A stretch of 64,000 bases of DNA, from NCBI RefSeq assembly GCF_900102795.1, contig NZ_FMWG01000009.1:83641-147640 (forward strand), written 5' to 3'. The stretch comes from Epibacterium ulvae (GTDB taxonomy: Bacteria; Pseudomonadota; Alphaproteobacteria; Rhodobacterales; Rhodobacteraceae). The position numbers and the translations under genes are program-made. A model generated the notes under the pieces. The model was not told the DNA's origin and ran no database searches. It was given only the letters and a program-made list of their open reading frames with translations. Below are positions 9,261 to 17,473 of this stretch, one piece after another (the stretch's first letter is position 1; every line of letters starts with the position of its first letter).

Positions 9261-9284
9261 AACGCCCTGCAGGGGCAGGGCGTT
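9261..9284 (-). terminator. Intrinsic terminator of tpa
   Basis: AACGCCCTGC (9261-9270) and GCAGGGCGTT (9275-9284) form a perfect 10-bp stem with loop AGGG. On the minus strand, in which tpa is transcribed, the stem runs into six T residues (complement of 9257-9262). It lies 29 bases past the tpa stop. Confidence 0.88.
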
Positions 9285-9312
9285 TGGGTTTTTGTTGCGG
9301 ATGGGCTGATGA

Positions 9313-10710
9313 TTAGCCGAATACTTTGCTCAGCGCTTTGTCAACAGTTTCACAGATCAGGTCGATCTCTTCTGCGGTTGAAATCAATGCTGGGCTAAAG
9401 CAAAGCGTGTTGTTGAAGCCAGGAATAGAGCGGTTGGTGATGCCGATGATAACGCCCATCGCACCGCACTCCGCGACAACTTTTTGCGCATCTGCTTCAT
9501 CTACAGGTTCTTTAGTGTCGCGGTCTTTGACCAGCTCAACACCTTGGAACAGGCCTTTGCCACGCACATCCCCGATGACGGCGTGTTTTTCCATCATCGC
9601 TTTGAAGGATGCATTCATGCGATCCCCCAAGGTGCGTACATTTTCCAGCAGATTTTCGTCTTCGATGATGCGAATGTTTTCCAACGCTGCCGCCGGGCCC
9701 GCAGTACAGCCACCAAAGGTGGAAATGTCGCGGAAGTAACCCATCGGATCCGATGTATCATCTTTAAAGATGTTAAAGATTTCTTCGGTGGTCACTGTGC
9801 ATGCAATTGCCGCATATCCAGACGCTACACCTTTGGCCATGGTCACGAAATCAGGTTTGATGCCAAAGTGCTGATAGCCGAACCATTCGCCGGTACGACC
9901 CACGCCGCAGACGACTTCATCGATGTGCAACAGGATGTCGTACTTTTTGCAAATTTCTTGAACGCGGTCCCAGTAGCCGACTGGCGGCTCGATCACGCCG
10001 CCGCCCGCGGTGATGGGCTCAAGACAAAGCAGGCCAACGGTTTCTGGACCCTCGCGCAGGATCACCTCTTCGATCTGATCCGCACAGGCACGGCCAAACT
10101 CTTCACCAGACAGGTTCTCCAAACCCAACTGATCTTTACGGTATTCCATGCAGTGTGGGACTTTTACAAAGCCTGGCGCAAATGGACCATATTGTGCAAC
10201 CCGCTGCTCTTGCCCTGTTGCAGACATCGCGCCCAGCGTTGAGCCGTGGTAATCGCGATCCCGGTACAGGATTTTGTATTTCTTGCCGTCATATTTCTTG
10301 TGCGAGATTTGGCGCACCATCTTGAAGACTTTTTCGTTTGCTTCAGATCCAGAACTACTGAGATACGCGCGGGTCATGCCCGGCATCTTTGAGATCAATT
10401 TTTCAGAGAATAACGCGCCAGGAATAGAGCCCGCGACGCCTGCGAAATAGCAGAGTTTTACCAGTTGATCGCTGACGGCCTTTGCAATGCTTTCACGCCC
10501 GTAGCCAACGTTTACGGTCCAGACGCCACCAGATACCGCATCTAGATATTCTTTTCCGTGTTGGTCCCAGACGCGCGTGCCTTTGCCTTCGACGATAATC
10601 CGTGGATCCGCGGTCTCTAGTGCTTTGTGCTGGAAGAGGTGATGCCACACATGCGCCTTATCGGCGCTGACAACATGGGAAAGATCGTTTTCTGTGAACG
10701 CGCCTTGCAT
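9313..10710 (-). CDS. tpa: Taurine:pyruvate aminotransferase
   Basis: This 465-residue protein is a class III (omega) PLP-dependent aminotransferase. It has SSSGSEANEKVFKMVRQ near residue 120, the HIDEVVCGVGRTG cofactor aspartate region, and the PLP lysine in VTMAKGVASGYAAIAC. Tpa moves the amino group of taurine to pyruvate, giving sulfoacetaldehyde and alanine. Other class III enzymes look similar, but the neighbours tauR and xsc make Tpa the clear choice. The reading frame starts MQGAFTENDLSHVVSADKAH, typical of Tpa. The upstream 540 bp carry the probable TauR operator. No taurine transporter gene and no alanine dehydrogenase gene lies in this window, so uptake and recycling of alanine must be encoded elsewhere. 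Confidence 0.93.
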   Translation of the reverse strand: MQGAFTENDLSHVVSADKAHVWHHLFQHKALETADPRIIVEGKGTRVWDQHGKEYLDAVSGGVWTVNVGYGRESIAKAVSDQLVKLCYFAGVAGSIPGALFSEKLISKMPGMTRAYLSSSGSEANEKVFKMVRQISHKKYDGKKYKILYRDRDYHGSTLGAMSATGQEQRVAQYGPFAPGFVKVPHCMEYRKDQLGLENLSGEEFGRACADQIEEVILREGPETVGLLCLEPITAGGGVIEPPVGYWDRVQEICKKYDILLHIDEVVCGVGRTGEWFGYQHFGIKPDFVTMAKGVASGYAAIACTVTTEEIFNIFKDDTSDPMGYFRDISTFGGCTAGPAAALENIRIIEDENLLENVRTLGDRMNASFKAMMEKHAVIGDVRGKGLFQGVELVKDRDTKEPVDEADAQKVVAECGAMGVIIGITNRSIPGFNNTLCFSPALISTAEEIDLICETVDKALSKVFG

Positions 10711-10803
10711 GACAGGTCCTTTCGAGAGAGGTTAATCCAGTGCTGGCTGTTAGCGTACGCACCGCTTCATATTACGTTCAAATCTCATTAACGGAACGAA
10801 GAA

Positions 10804-10838
10804 TAGGGCCAGGTCATCGATCACATTATGACCAGTTC
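10804..10838 (-). promoter_or_regulatory. Probable TauR operator of tpa
   Basis: TAGGGCCA (10804-10811), then 20 bases, then CCAGTTC (10832-10838). The identical blocks at identical spacing precede xsc. On the minus strand this reads GAACTGGTC...ACCTGGCCCTA, giving two CTGG repeats in the same direction 23 bases apart. It is 94 bases before the tpa start codon, a fitting place for an activator site. The link to TauR is inferred from the neighbouring gene and the known direct-repeat binding of the family. Confidence 0.65.
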
Positions 10839-10874
10839 GTTTATTTTATCGGATGCAAGCTTTTTGAGCTTTTT

Positions 10875-10951
10875 GCGGCGCCATGATGTGCAGTTGCAGC
10901 AACTTCAACAGAGGAACAGAGACCATTGTCTCTGTGATCTTGTTGCGCCGC
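10875..10951. ncRNA. Candidate structured RNA (three nested or adjacent stems)
   Basis: GCGGCGC (10875-10881) can pair with GCGCCGC (10945-10951), enclosing two further hairpins: GTTG-CAG-CAAC (10893-10903) and ACAGAGAC-CATT-GTCTCTGT (10916-10935). Together they make a three-way-junction-like fold of 77 bases in a non-coding region. The strand is unknown because the pairing is symmetric. It could be part of a 5' leader, a small RNA, or a protein-binding site with dyad symmetry. Confidence 0.35.
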
Positions 10952-11218
10952 GTCGTATTCTGTCGTTAGTTTTGAGGTGATGTAGATCGCCTGAAGCTGG
11001 CGCGCGTTTTATGCCAACCCGGCCAAGCTATTGAGGTCTCAGTCAAAACCCTAAGCGGTGAAACGCAAATGCGATTTGCAATGAGCAAAATCGTATTCGC
11101 GAGACGGAAAATTCTATTCATATATGTGAATGTTAAGTGATTGTATTTCAGGCTGTTTTTTATGGTTTTGCCTAATTATTAATCCCTTTCTCGCAGTGGT
11201 GTGTGATTTTTTTCCTTG

Positions 11219-11234
11219 CCGAAACCGGTTTCGG
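11219..11234. promoter_or_regulatory. LacI-family operator palindrome
   Basis: CCGAAACCGGTTTCGG is a perfect 16-bp palindrome with the central CG typical of LacI-family operators (core AACCGGTT). It ends 27 bases before the ATG of the LacI-type gene, so autoregulation of this gene and the operon downstream is likely. Confidence 0.8.
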
Positions 11235-11261
11235 AAATGAATCGTTTAGGTGGGAGGACGT

Positions 11262-12326
11262 ATGTCGAGACATGTAAAAGCTGATTTTTCGGATCAGAGT
11301 CGGGTGACAATTAATCACTTGTCACAGGCACTGGGACTGACAAAAGGGACGGTGAGCCGTGCCCTGAACGGCTATCCTGATATTTCGGAACGGACACGCT
11401 TAAAAGTTCAGCGCACAGCTGAGCGCATGGGCTATCAACCACTCAGCCATGCGCAGGCGATACGTACAGGTCGTAGTCGCTCCATGGGGCTGGTGATCCA
11501 AACCTATGATCACGATGCACAACGACCGTTTCTAGCGGAGTTCTTGGCGGGCATTTCAGTTGCGGCGGCCAGTGAGGGCTGGACCTTGACAGTCACCGCC
11601 TCAGATACACCCGAAGGAACGCTTGAAGTGATGCGGCAGCTGATAAAAGAGCGTAAAGCAGATGGGTTTATATTGCCTCGCACGCTGCGTCAGGACCCCC
11701 GCGTGGACCTGATGAGGGCTTTGAAGACACCTTTTGTGTTGTTTGGGCGGGTGGAGGACCCAACAGAGTGCGCGTGGTATGACATTAAAGGCGGTGCCGC
11801 GATGCATGAGGCGCTGGGGCGACTGGTAGATTTGGGACATCGTCGCATCGCTTATGTAGGTGGTGGTCAGCAATATAACTATCAGCGGTTGCGCTACAGA
11901 GGGTACCGCGACGGTTTGGAAAGCCACGGCTTTGATCTAGATAATGCTCTGGTTCACCAAAACGCTGTAACGCGCGCCGCAGGGGCGCAGGCCACGCGCG
12001 CGCTCCTTGAATTGGACAGCCCACCGACTGGTATCATCTATGCCGTTGACGCAGCAGCTGCGGGAGCTTGGGATGCGGCACAAGAGTTCGGGCTGACGAT
12101 CGGAAAAGATCTCTCTGTTGTCACGTATGATGGCACTGGAGAAGGCGCAAATCTGCAGCCGGCATTGGCGAGTTATGCAGTTGATATCCGGCGCGCAGGT
12201 GAACGTTTGACACAACTGTTGATCCGCCGCATTCGCGGCGAGGATGTGGAATTGCTGCGCGAAGAAGAACCCGCGCAGTTTCGTCCGGGTGGTTCCTTAG
12301 GGCCTGCACCGGCGACAAAACACTAA
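11262..12326 (+). CDS. LacI-family transcriptional regulator of the downstream ABC/hydrolase operon
   Basis: The 354-residue protein has a LacI helix-turn-helix (VTINHLSQALGLTKGTVSRA, then LNGYPDISERTRLKV) and hinge, followed by a periplasmic-binding-protein-like sensor domain ending GEGANLQPALASYAVDIRRA. The ATG at 11262 is preceded by GGGAGGA at the right distance; a GTG at 11250 in the same frame lies before that ribosome site and is rejected. It resembles AglR-type repressors placed before alpha-glucoside ABC operons. A perfect palindrome just upstream is the likely operator. Only 31 bp separate it from the binding-protein gene, so regulator and transporter are probably co-transcribed. 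The effector is probably the transported sugar or its hydrolysis product. Confidence 0.9.
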   Translation: MSRHVKADFSDQSRVTINHLSQALGLTKGTVSRALNGYPDISERTRLKVQRTAERMGYQPLSHAQAIRTGRSRSMGLVIQTYDHDAQRPFLAEFLAGISVAAASEGWTLTVTASDTPEGTLEVMRQLIKERKADGFILPRTLRQDPRVDLMRALKTPFVLFGRVEDPTECAWYDIKGGAAMHEALGRLVDLGHRRIAYVGGGQQYNYQRLRYRGYRDGLESHGFDLDNALVHQNAVTRAAGAQATRALLELDSPPTGIIYAVDAAAAGAWDAAQEFGLTIGKDLSVVTYDGTGEGANLQPALASYAVDIRRAGERLTQLLIRRIRGEDVELLREEEPAQFRPGGSLGPAPATKH

Positions 12327-12357
12327 CACTCAAAGACGATCAAACTGGGAGGAAACC

Positions 12358-13701
12358 ATGGAATTGAAACGGTCACTTTGGATGGGCACAGCTGTTCTGG
12401 CTTTGTCAGCCGTTGCGGCGCAGGCGGACACATTGCGGTTCTGGACGATTGAAGAACAGCCAGAGCGTCTTGCCAAGCAAGAGCAGTTGGCGGCTGATTT
12501 TTCGGCTAAAACCGGTCACACAGTCGAAGTTATCCCTGTCACGGAAAAAGATCTGGGCACGCGCGCGACCGCGGCATATGCGGCTGGCGATCTGCCGGAT
12601 GTGATTTACCACACTTTGCAATATGCGGCACCTTGGACGGATGCGGGTATTCTGGATCCCGATGCGGCGACTGATGTGATCGAAGATCTAGGCATTGGCA
12701 CATTTGCTTCGGGCGGTCTGAATATGGCTGCTCTGCCAGATGGGTATGCTGCTGTTCCGGTCGATGGCTGGACACAGATGCTGGTCTACCGCAAAGATTT
12801 GTTTGATGCGGCAGGTTTAGAAGCTCCGACGTCATTTGCAAATGTGCTGGCTGCTATTGAAAAGCTGCACAATCCACCAGAGGTCTTTGGTTTCGTTGCC
12901 GCGACAAAGGTAGATGAGAATTTCATGAGCCAGATCTTGGAGCATGTCTTCCTTGCCAATGGTGTCTCTCCAGTGGGTGGCGAGGGTTTTGCTGAGCTTG
13001 ATACAGCAAAAACCACCGAAGTTCTGGATTTCTACAAAGCCATCGCAAAAGCGTCACCTCCGGGTGAACTATACTGGAAACAGTCGCGCGAGCTGTATTT
13101 TGCAGGAAAGGCAGCGATGATCATCTGGTCTCCCTTCATTCTGGATGAACTGGCTGGGCTGCGCGACAGTGCCCCGCCAACCATCACAGATGATCCAACT
13201 TCTGCTGAACTGGCGTCTAAAACTGGTATCGTGACAACCTTTGCAGGCCCATCAAATCCAGAAGGTGCTGCATGGGGGGACGTGCGCTATTTCGGAATTA
13301 CTTCGGATGCGTCCACAGATGCCGCAATCGAGTTTGTAAAGTTCTCAATGGACGAAGGCTACACCCAGACATTGTCGATTGCGCCAGAAGGAAAGTTCCC
13401 AGTGCGCCGCGGAACAGCGGATGATGCAGAGGCTTTCTCGAAAGCATGGTCAAAGCTTCCCGTTGGTGTCGATCGTAAAGCACCATTGGGTGATCTTTAT
13501 GCGCAAGAGATGATTGATGAAATCGTAGGTGGATTGGATGTGGCGCAACGTTGGGGTGTCAAAGAAGGCCAGCTGTCTCTTGCTTCAAAGATGATCAACA
13601 GCCAAGCGATCAACCGGATTGTTCGTGAGTACATTGACGACCAGATCGATGCTGCAGCAGCTGTTGCCGCATTGAATGAAGAACTGGGCGAAATCGAGTA
13701 A
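12358..13701 (+). CDS. ABC transporter extracellular solute-binding protein (family 1)
   Basis: The 447-residue protein begins with a signal peptide (MELKRSLWMGTAVLALSAVA) cleaved after AQA, giving DTLRFWTIEEQPE at the mature N-terminus. The body has the MalE/UgpB-type pattern, including LPDVIYHTLQYAAPWTDAG and KAAMIIWSPFILDELAG. It binds the substrate in the periplasm and hands it to the two permeases encoded next. A strong ribosome site (GGGAGGAAA) precedes the ATG. The closest functional group by context is the alpha-glucoside/sugar family; the exact ligand cannot be read from the sequence. Confidence 0.9.
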   Translation: MELKRSLWMGTAVLALSAVAAQADTLRFWTIEEQPERLAKQEQLAADFSAKTGHTVEVIPVTEKDLGTRATAAYAAGDLPDVIYHTLQYAAPWTDAGILDPDAATDVIEDLGIGTFASGGLNMAALPDGYAAVPVDGWTQMLVYRKDLFDAAGLEAPTSFANVLAAIEKLHNPPEVFGFVAATKVDENFMSQILEHVFLANGVSPVGGEGFAELDTAKTTEVLDFYKAIAKASPPGELYWKQSRELYFAGKAAMIIWSPFILDELAGLRDSAPPTITDDPTSAELASKTGIVTTFAGPSNPEGAAWGDVRYFGITSDASTDAAIEFVKFSMDEGYTQTLSIAPEGKFPVRRGTADDAEAFSKAWSKLPVGVDRKAPLGDLYAQEMIDEIVGGLDVAQRWGVKEGQLSLASKMINSQAINRIVREYIDDQIDAAAAVAALNEELGEIE

Positions 13702-13743
13702 TCCTTTTCTTTCCCTTCCCCGGCTCGTCTGGGGAAGGACACC

Positions 13744-15000
13744 ATGGATATTTTCAACATGACACACCCTGTGCCTCCTGAGGGGCCCGGTCAGCTTGCG
13801 CGGCGAGAAGCGCGACTGGCTTGGGGACTCCTTTCCCCGACGATCATTGCCGTGGCATTGGTTGTTATTCTGCCGCTGCTTGCGGTGTTCTGGATCAGTT
13901 TTAAACCTGTCGAGCTGGCTGATTTGCGTCCGCCAACCCCCGTCGCGCGCGAAGATGTGCGTGGCACGCTGGAGGCACCTGGAGATCAGGCGAAGCTTCG
14001 CTATCGTGTGCGCAACAGTTCTGCCCAGCAGGGCATTCGCGATGTGGTGCTGACAGACATCTGGCCTCAGGGCCTGAAAGTGATCGGAGATTTAGACGCG
14101 CGCTGTGCGCTGGATGAGCAGCTGATTTGTACGTTTGGTGATTGGGAGGCCGGTACACGTGAGCGTATTGAAATCGAAGTTGAAGCCGAATCAGCTTATT
14201 TTGACGGCCCAGATCCCAAAGATAGCAAGCCGATCATGACAGGTGAGGCAACAAACATTCTGACCAACTTCGAATTCACACTCGAAAATCTGATAGAGAT
14301 TTTTGACGGTGATGAGTTCTGGAGTGTCCTCGGTGTAACGATGTTTTACACCGTCTTTGGCACAATCGGAGCGCTGTTGTTTGGCCTTTTTGCGGCACTT
14401 CTTTTGAATGCGTCTTTCAAAGGGCAGGGGATTTTACGCGGGCTGTACCTGTTTCCCTATGTTGCGCCTGTGATTGCTGTGGCGTTTGCTTGGATTTTGC
14501 TGCTGGATCCTCACTCTGGGTCTATCAACGCATTGCTGATCCAGATGGGAGTGACGGAACAATCGATCAATTTCTTTGGAGAGCGCCCACTGGCCCTGAT
14601 TATGGTCACGGTATTTGAAATCTGGCGGTATTTCCCACTGTCCTTCCTGTTTATTCTCGCGCGGATGCAGTCGATTGATACAGATATGTATGAGGCTGCA
14701 GATATGGATGGGGCATCTCCCTTCCAGCAATTTGCATATCTTAGCGTACCGCAGCTTTTGGGGATCTTGTCGGTTCTGTTCCTGCTGCGCTTCATTTGGA
14801 CCTTCAACAAATTCGATGACATCTTCTTGCTGACGGGTGGCAACGCGGGCACGCGCACGCTCACTGTGAATGTCTACGAACAGGCCTTTGCGCTTGGCAA
14901 TATCGGTGCAGGTGCAGCGGTTGCATTGGTTATCTTTTGCTGTCTTTTGGCCTTTAGTATCTTTTTCTTCCGCTTCATGAGCCAGGAGGAAGGCCTATGA
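13744..15000 (+). CDS. Sugar ABC permease with a periplasmic domain inserted after the first membrane segment
   Basis: The 418-residue protein is a MalF/UgpA-type permease but about 120 residues longer than usual. Membrane segment 1 spans about residues 28-52. Residues 60-175 form a soluble insert before the second segment (about 194-220). The insert has a beta-sandwich-like core with LRYRVRNSSAQQGIRDVVLT, a central WPQGLKVI, two cysteines (121 and 129) and EAGTRERIEIEVEAES. That order resembles the DUF11-type repeat found in cell-surface proteins. The canonical EAA loop is present (YEAADMDGASPFQQFAYLSV). It faces the periplasm by the positive-inside rule. The stop overlaps the next start as ATGA. 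Confidence 0.87.
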   Translation: MDIFNMTHPVPPEGPGQLARREARLAWGLLSPTIIAVALVVILPLLAVFWISFKPVELADLRPPTPVAREDVRGTLEAPGDQAKLRYRVRNSSAQQGIRDVVLTDIWPQGLKVIGDLDARCALDEQLICTFGDWEAGTRERIEIEVEAESAYFDGPDPKDSKPIMTGEATNILTNFEFTLENLIEIFDGDEFWSVLGVTMFYTVFGTIGALLFGLFAALLLNASFKGQGILRGLYLFPYVAPVIAVAFAWILLLDPHSGSINALLIQMGVTEQSINFFGERPLALIMVTVFEIWRYFPLSFLFILARMQSIDTDMYEAADMDGASPFQQFAYLSVPQLLGILSVLFLLRFIWTFNKFDDIFLLTGGNAGTRTLTVNVYEQAFALGNIGAGAAVALVIFCCLLAFSIFFFRFMSQEEGL

Positions 15001-16202
15001 CTCTGTTCAAAAATGGATATCTGACCGGTCCCTTGCTTGGCGCGCTATGGACCTTTGTGATCGCGGTGACGGTTGCCGTCTGTATGAGCTTTTCAACGGG
15101 CGAACCATTTAAACCGCTCTTGCTTTTGTCCCTAATTTGGGGGGCAGGCCTTGGGCTTGTCTCTATGTACGGACGACTCCCCGCTGCACTCGCTGGTGGT
15201 GTTCTTTTGCTGGCTGGCGTGTTGGACATTGGCCCTGTTACGGTTGGCGAGGATGTCTCGGGCTTTTCTACGCTATTGGCGCATTTGGCCACGGCTGGGT
15301 TTTCTGCGTTGGGAACCTATGTCTTCACGCATGATTGCCCTCCCGGCCAACTCACCCGGCATCAGTACGAGGCGGCCATCATTCGCTTTCTGACTGGGTT
15401 TGGATATATCTTTTTCACCGCAATTGTGGTGATCCCATTTTACGTGATGGTGATGACCAGCCTGAAAAGCCAGTCTGAACTGCTGCGCAACCCGCTCGAC
15501 TTTTCAATCGATCTGAGCAAAGGGCTGGATCTCTTGCGCAGTTACCAAGAGCTGTTTGCCGACTTTGGATTTGGCGGGTATCTGTGGACCTCATTTTATG
15601 TTTCGGTCCTGACTGTCTTTATCACTTTGGCGTTTGCAATTCCGGGGGCCTATGCGGTTGCGCGTTTGCGCTTTCGCGGGCGCGCTGCGTTTTCGCGTTC
15701 TATTCTGCTGATCTATATGGTCCCCATGATCGTTCTGGCGCTGCCAATCTACATTGGGTTTTCCATGGCAGGGCTGCGCAACTCAGTCTTTGGTATTGTC
15801 CTGATCTATCCGGTCACAACCATTCCTGTGGCACTTTACATGTTGCAAGGATACTTCCGGGGACTCCCTAGTGAGGTCGAGGAAGCTGGCCTTATGGATG
15901 GGCTTTCACGGCTTATGGTAATTTGGAAAATCACCTTGCCATTATCTCTTCCTGCGTTGGCGTCGGTTTCGCTTTATGTGTTCATGATCGCCTGGAATGA
16001 GTTCCTTCTGGCCTTTATGTTGCTGGATGATCCCTCAAAATTCACTCTGACCCGTGGAATTGCCTCACTCAATTCTTCTGAGATCCCACGCCAGCACCTG
16101 ATGGCGGGATCGGTGATCGCGACTGTGCCAATTATGGCGTTGTTCCTTGGGTTGGAACGTTTCATGACCAAGGGGCTGACTGCTGGCTCCGTCAAAGGAT
16201 GA
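14997..16202 (+). CDS. Sugar ABC permease with an extra N-terminal membrane domain
   Basis: The C-terminal 270 residues (from about 128) are a standard MalG/UgpE-type permease with the EAA loop (EEAGLMDGLSRLMVIWKITL). The first 127 residues are extra: four hydrophobic segments at about 10-30, 38-56, 60-80 and 90-110, joined by short loops, with THDCPPGQLTRHQYEAA as the linker. Members of this family are normally near 280 residues. The ATG overlaps the stop of the preceding permease gene, so both are made together. The role of the added segments is unknown; it could contact the enlarged partner permease. Confidence 0.88.
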   Translation: MTLFKNGYLTGPLLGALWTFVIAVTVAVCMSFSTGEPFKPLLLLSLIWGAGLGLVSMYGRLPAALAGGVLLLAGVLDIGPVTVGEDVSGFSTLLAHLATAGFSALGTYVFTHDCPPGQLTRHQYEAAIIRFLTGFGYIFFTAIVVIPFYVMVMTSLKSQSELLRNPLDFSIDLSKGLDLLRSYQELFADFGFGGYLWTSFYVSVLTVFITLAFAIPGAYAVARLRFRGRAAFSRSILLIYMVPMIVLALPIYIGFSMAGLRNSVFGIVLIYPVTTIPVALYMLQGYFRGLPSEVEEAGLMDGLSRLMVIWKITLPLSLPALASVSLYVFMIAWNEFLLAFMLLDDPSKFTLTRGIASLNSSEIPRQHLMAGSVIATVPIMALFLGLERFMTKGLTAGSVKG

Positions 16203-16207
16203 CACCT

Positions 16208-17473
16208 ATGTCTTCAACATCTGAAAATATCACAGAAGCCGCTAGGCGGATCCTCAGGGAGAATGACCGGGGGGGATATACGGTCCCCACAGCAGGTCTG
16301 TATCCCTATCAATGGAACTGGGACAGCGCGATTGCAGCACTTGGGTTTGCTGAATTTGATATGAACCGGGCGTGGCAAGAGATTGAAACGCTTTTTGCAG
16401 GGCAATGGGAGACGGGCATGGTTCCCCATATCTTGTTCCACAAACCGGATGCGGGTTATTTCCCCGGGCCTGATGTGTGGCAGGGCGTTGGTCCGACCCA
16501 GTCAACCGGGATCACCCAGCCACCTGTCGCGGCGACGATGGCGCGTATGGTTTATGATCGTGACCCAGCGATGGGGAAGGCGCGTCTGAGCGCGCTTTTC
16601 CCCAAAATCCGCGCATGGCACAGTTGGTTCCTAAAATGGCGCCTGGACAGTGAAAACGCGGTCTGTGTCACGCATCCTTGGGAATCTGGGCGGGACAATG
16701 CACCAGAATGGGATTTGGTCCTGAAAACCATGACCGCCGAAGGGGTGGGCGAGTATACACGCAAAGATACCAGCCACGTGGACGCTTCCATGCGCCCGAC
16801 CAAGTTTGACTATGATCGCTATATCTGGTTGGTGCAGCAGGGTGCGCGGCTAAAATGGGATCAGCAGGCTTTGAGGGAGCAAAGCCCGTTTCGTATGGCT
16901 GATCCAACCACCACCTTTTTGTTGCTGCGGGCGCATCGGGATCTTCTGGCCGTGGGCGAACGCCTTAACCTCGATGTGACAGGAATGGCCGAGGAGGTCG
17001 CGCTTTTGGAGGCGGGTGCACGGAGCCTGTGGAATACTGAGCTGGGCAGCTTTGATGCAAGGAATGCCGCTACCGGTGAATTTGCCAACTGCATGTCTAA
17101 TGCAAGCTTTTTGTGCTGGTACGGTGGCATTGATGAAGCGGGGCAATTGGAAAAACTGCGCGCCAGCCTCACAAAGACGCGCTTTCCAGTCGCGAGCCAT
17201 CCAACAGATTCGGACCGATACGACAGCTGTCGTTATTGGCGTGGGCCAACCTGGGCGTTCATGAATATGATGATTGGCTTTGGTCTTGAAGACTGCGGTC
17301 ATGCGGACCTTGCACAAGAGGTGCGTACAAAGACAGCTGAACTTATCGAAACCTACGGGTTTGCGGAATATTTCGATTCAACTTCGGGTGCGCCAGCTGG
17401 GGGCGACACCTTTACCTGGACAGCAGCCGTTTGGCTTGCCTGGGCCGGATCACAGGCGAAAGGGACACTCTAA
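16208..17473 (+). CDS. GH63-like glycoside hydrolase (glucosylglycerate/mannosylglycerate hydrolase type)
   Basis: The 421-residue cytoplasmic protein has an (alpha/alpha)6-barrel pattern with TAGLYPYQWNWDSAI near residue 28, HPWESGRDNAPEWD (Asp163 the candidate general acid), YWRGPTWAFMN, and EYFDSTSG with Glu387 as candidate base, followed by FTWTAAVWL. These match the GH63 branch that includes bacterial mannosylglycerate and glucosylglycerate hydrolases and YgjK. The start at 16208 sits eight bases after AAAGGA; an ATG at 16199 overlaps the upstream stop and is the alternative. Encoded inside a transporter operon, it probably splits the imported solute. Trehalase-like GH37 and debranching-type activities are the alternatives. 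No signal peptide is present. Confidence 0.82.
   Translation: MSSTSENITEAARRILRENDRGGYTVPTAGLYPYQWNWDSAIAALGFAEFDMNRAWQEIETLFAGQWETGMVPHILFHKPDAGYFPGPDVWQGVGPTQSTGITQPPVAATMARMVYDRDPAMGKARLSALFPKIRAWHSWFLKWRLDSENAVCVTHPWESGRDNAPEWDLVLKTMTAEGVGEYTRKDTSHVDASMRPTKFDYDRYIWLVQQGARLKWDQQALREQSPFRMADPTTTFLLLRAHRDLLAVGERLNLDVTGMAEEVALLEAGARSLWNTELGSFDARNAATGEFANCMSNASFLCWYGGIDEAGQLEKLRASLTKTRFPVASHPTDSDRYDSCRYWRGPTWAFMNMMIGFGLEDCGHADLAQEVRTKTAELIETYGFAEYFDSTSGAPAGGDTFTWTAAVWLAWAGSQAKGTL

Larger units (their letters stand above)
10711..11261. other. Long divergent intergenic region between tpa and the LacI-type operon
   Basis: About 550 bases without a convincing gene. It contains, left to right, the tpa promoter region with the probable TauR operator (10804-10838), a set of nested inverted repeats (10875-10951), an AT-rich stretch (11100-11200), and a perfect 16-bp palindrome just before the LacI-type gene. 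The middle (10955-11100) shows no open frame or motif that I can name. Confidence 0.7.
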
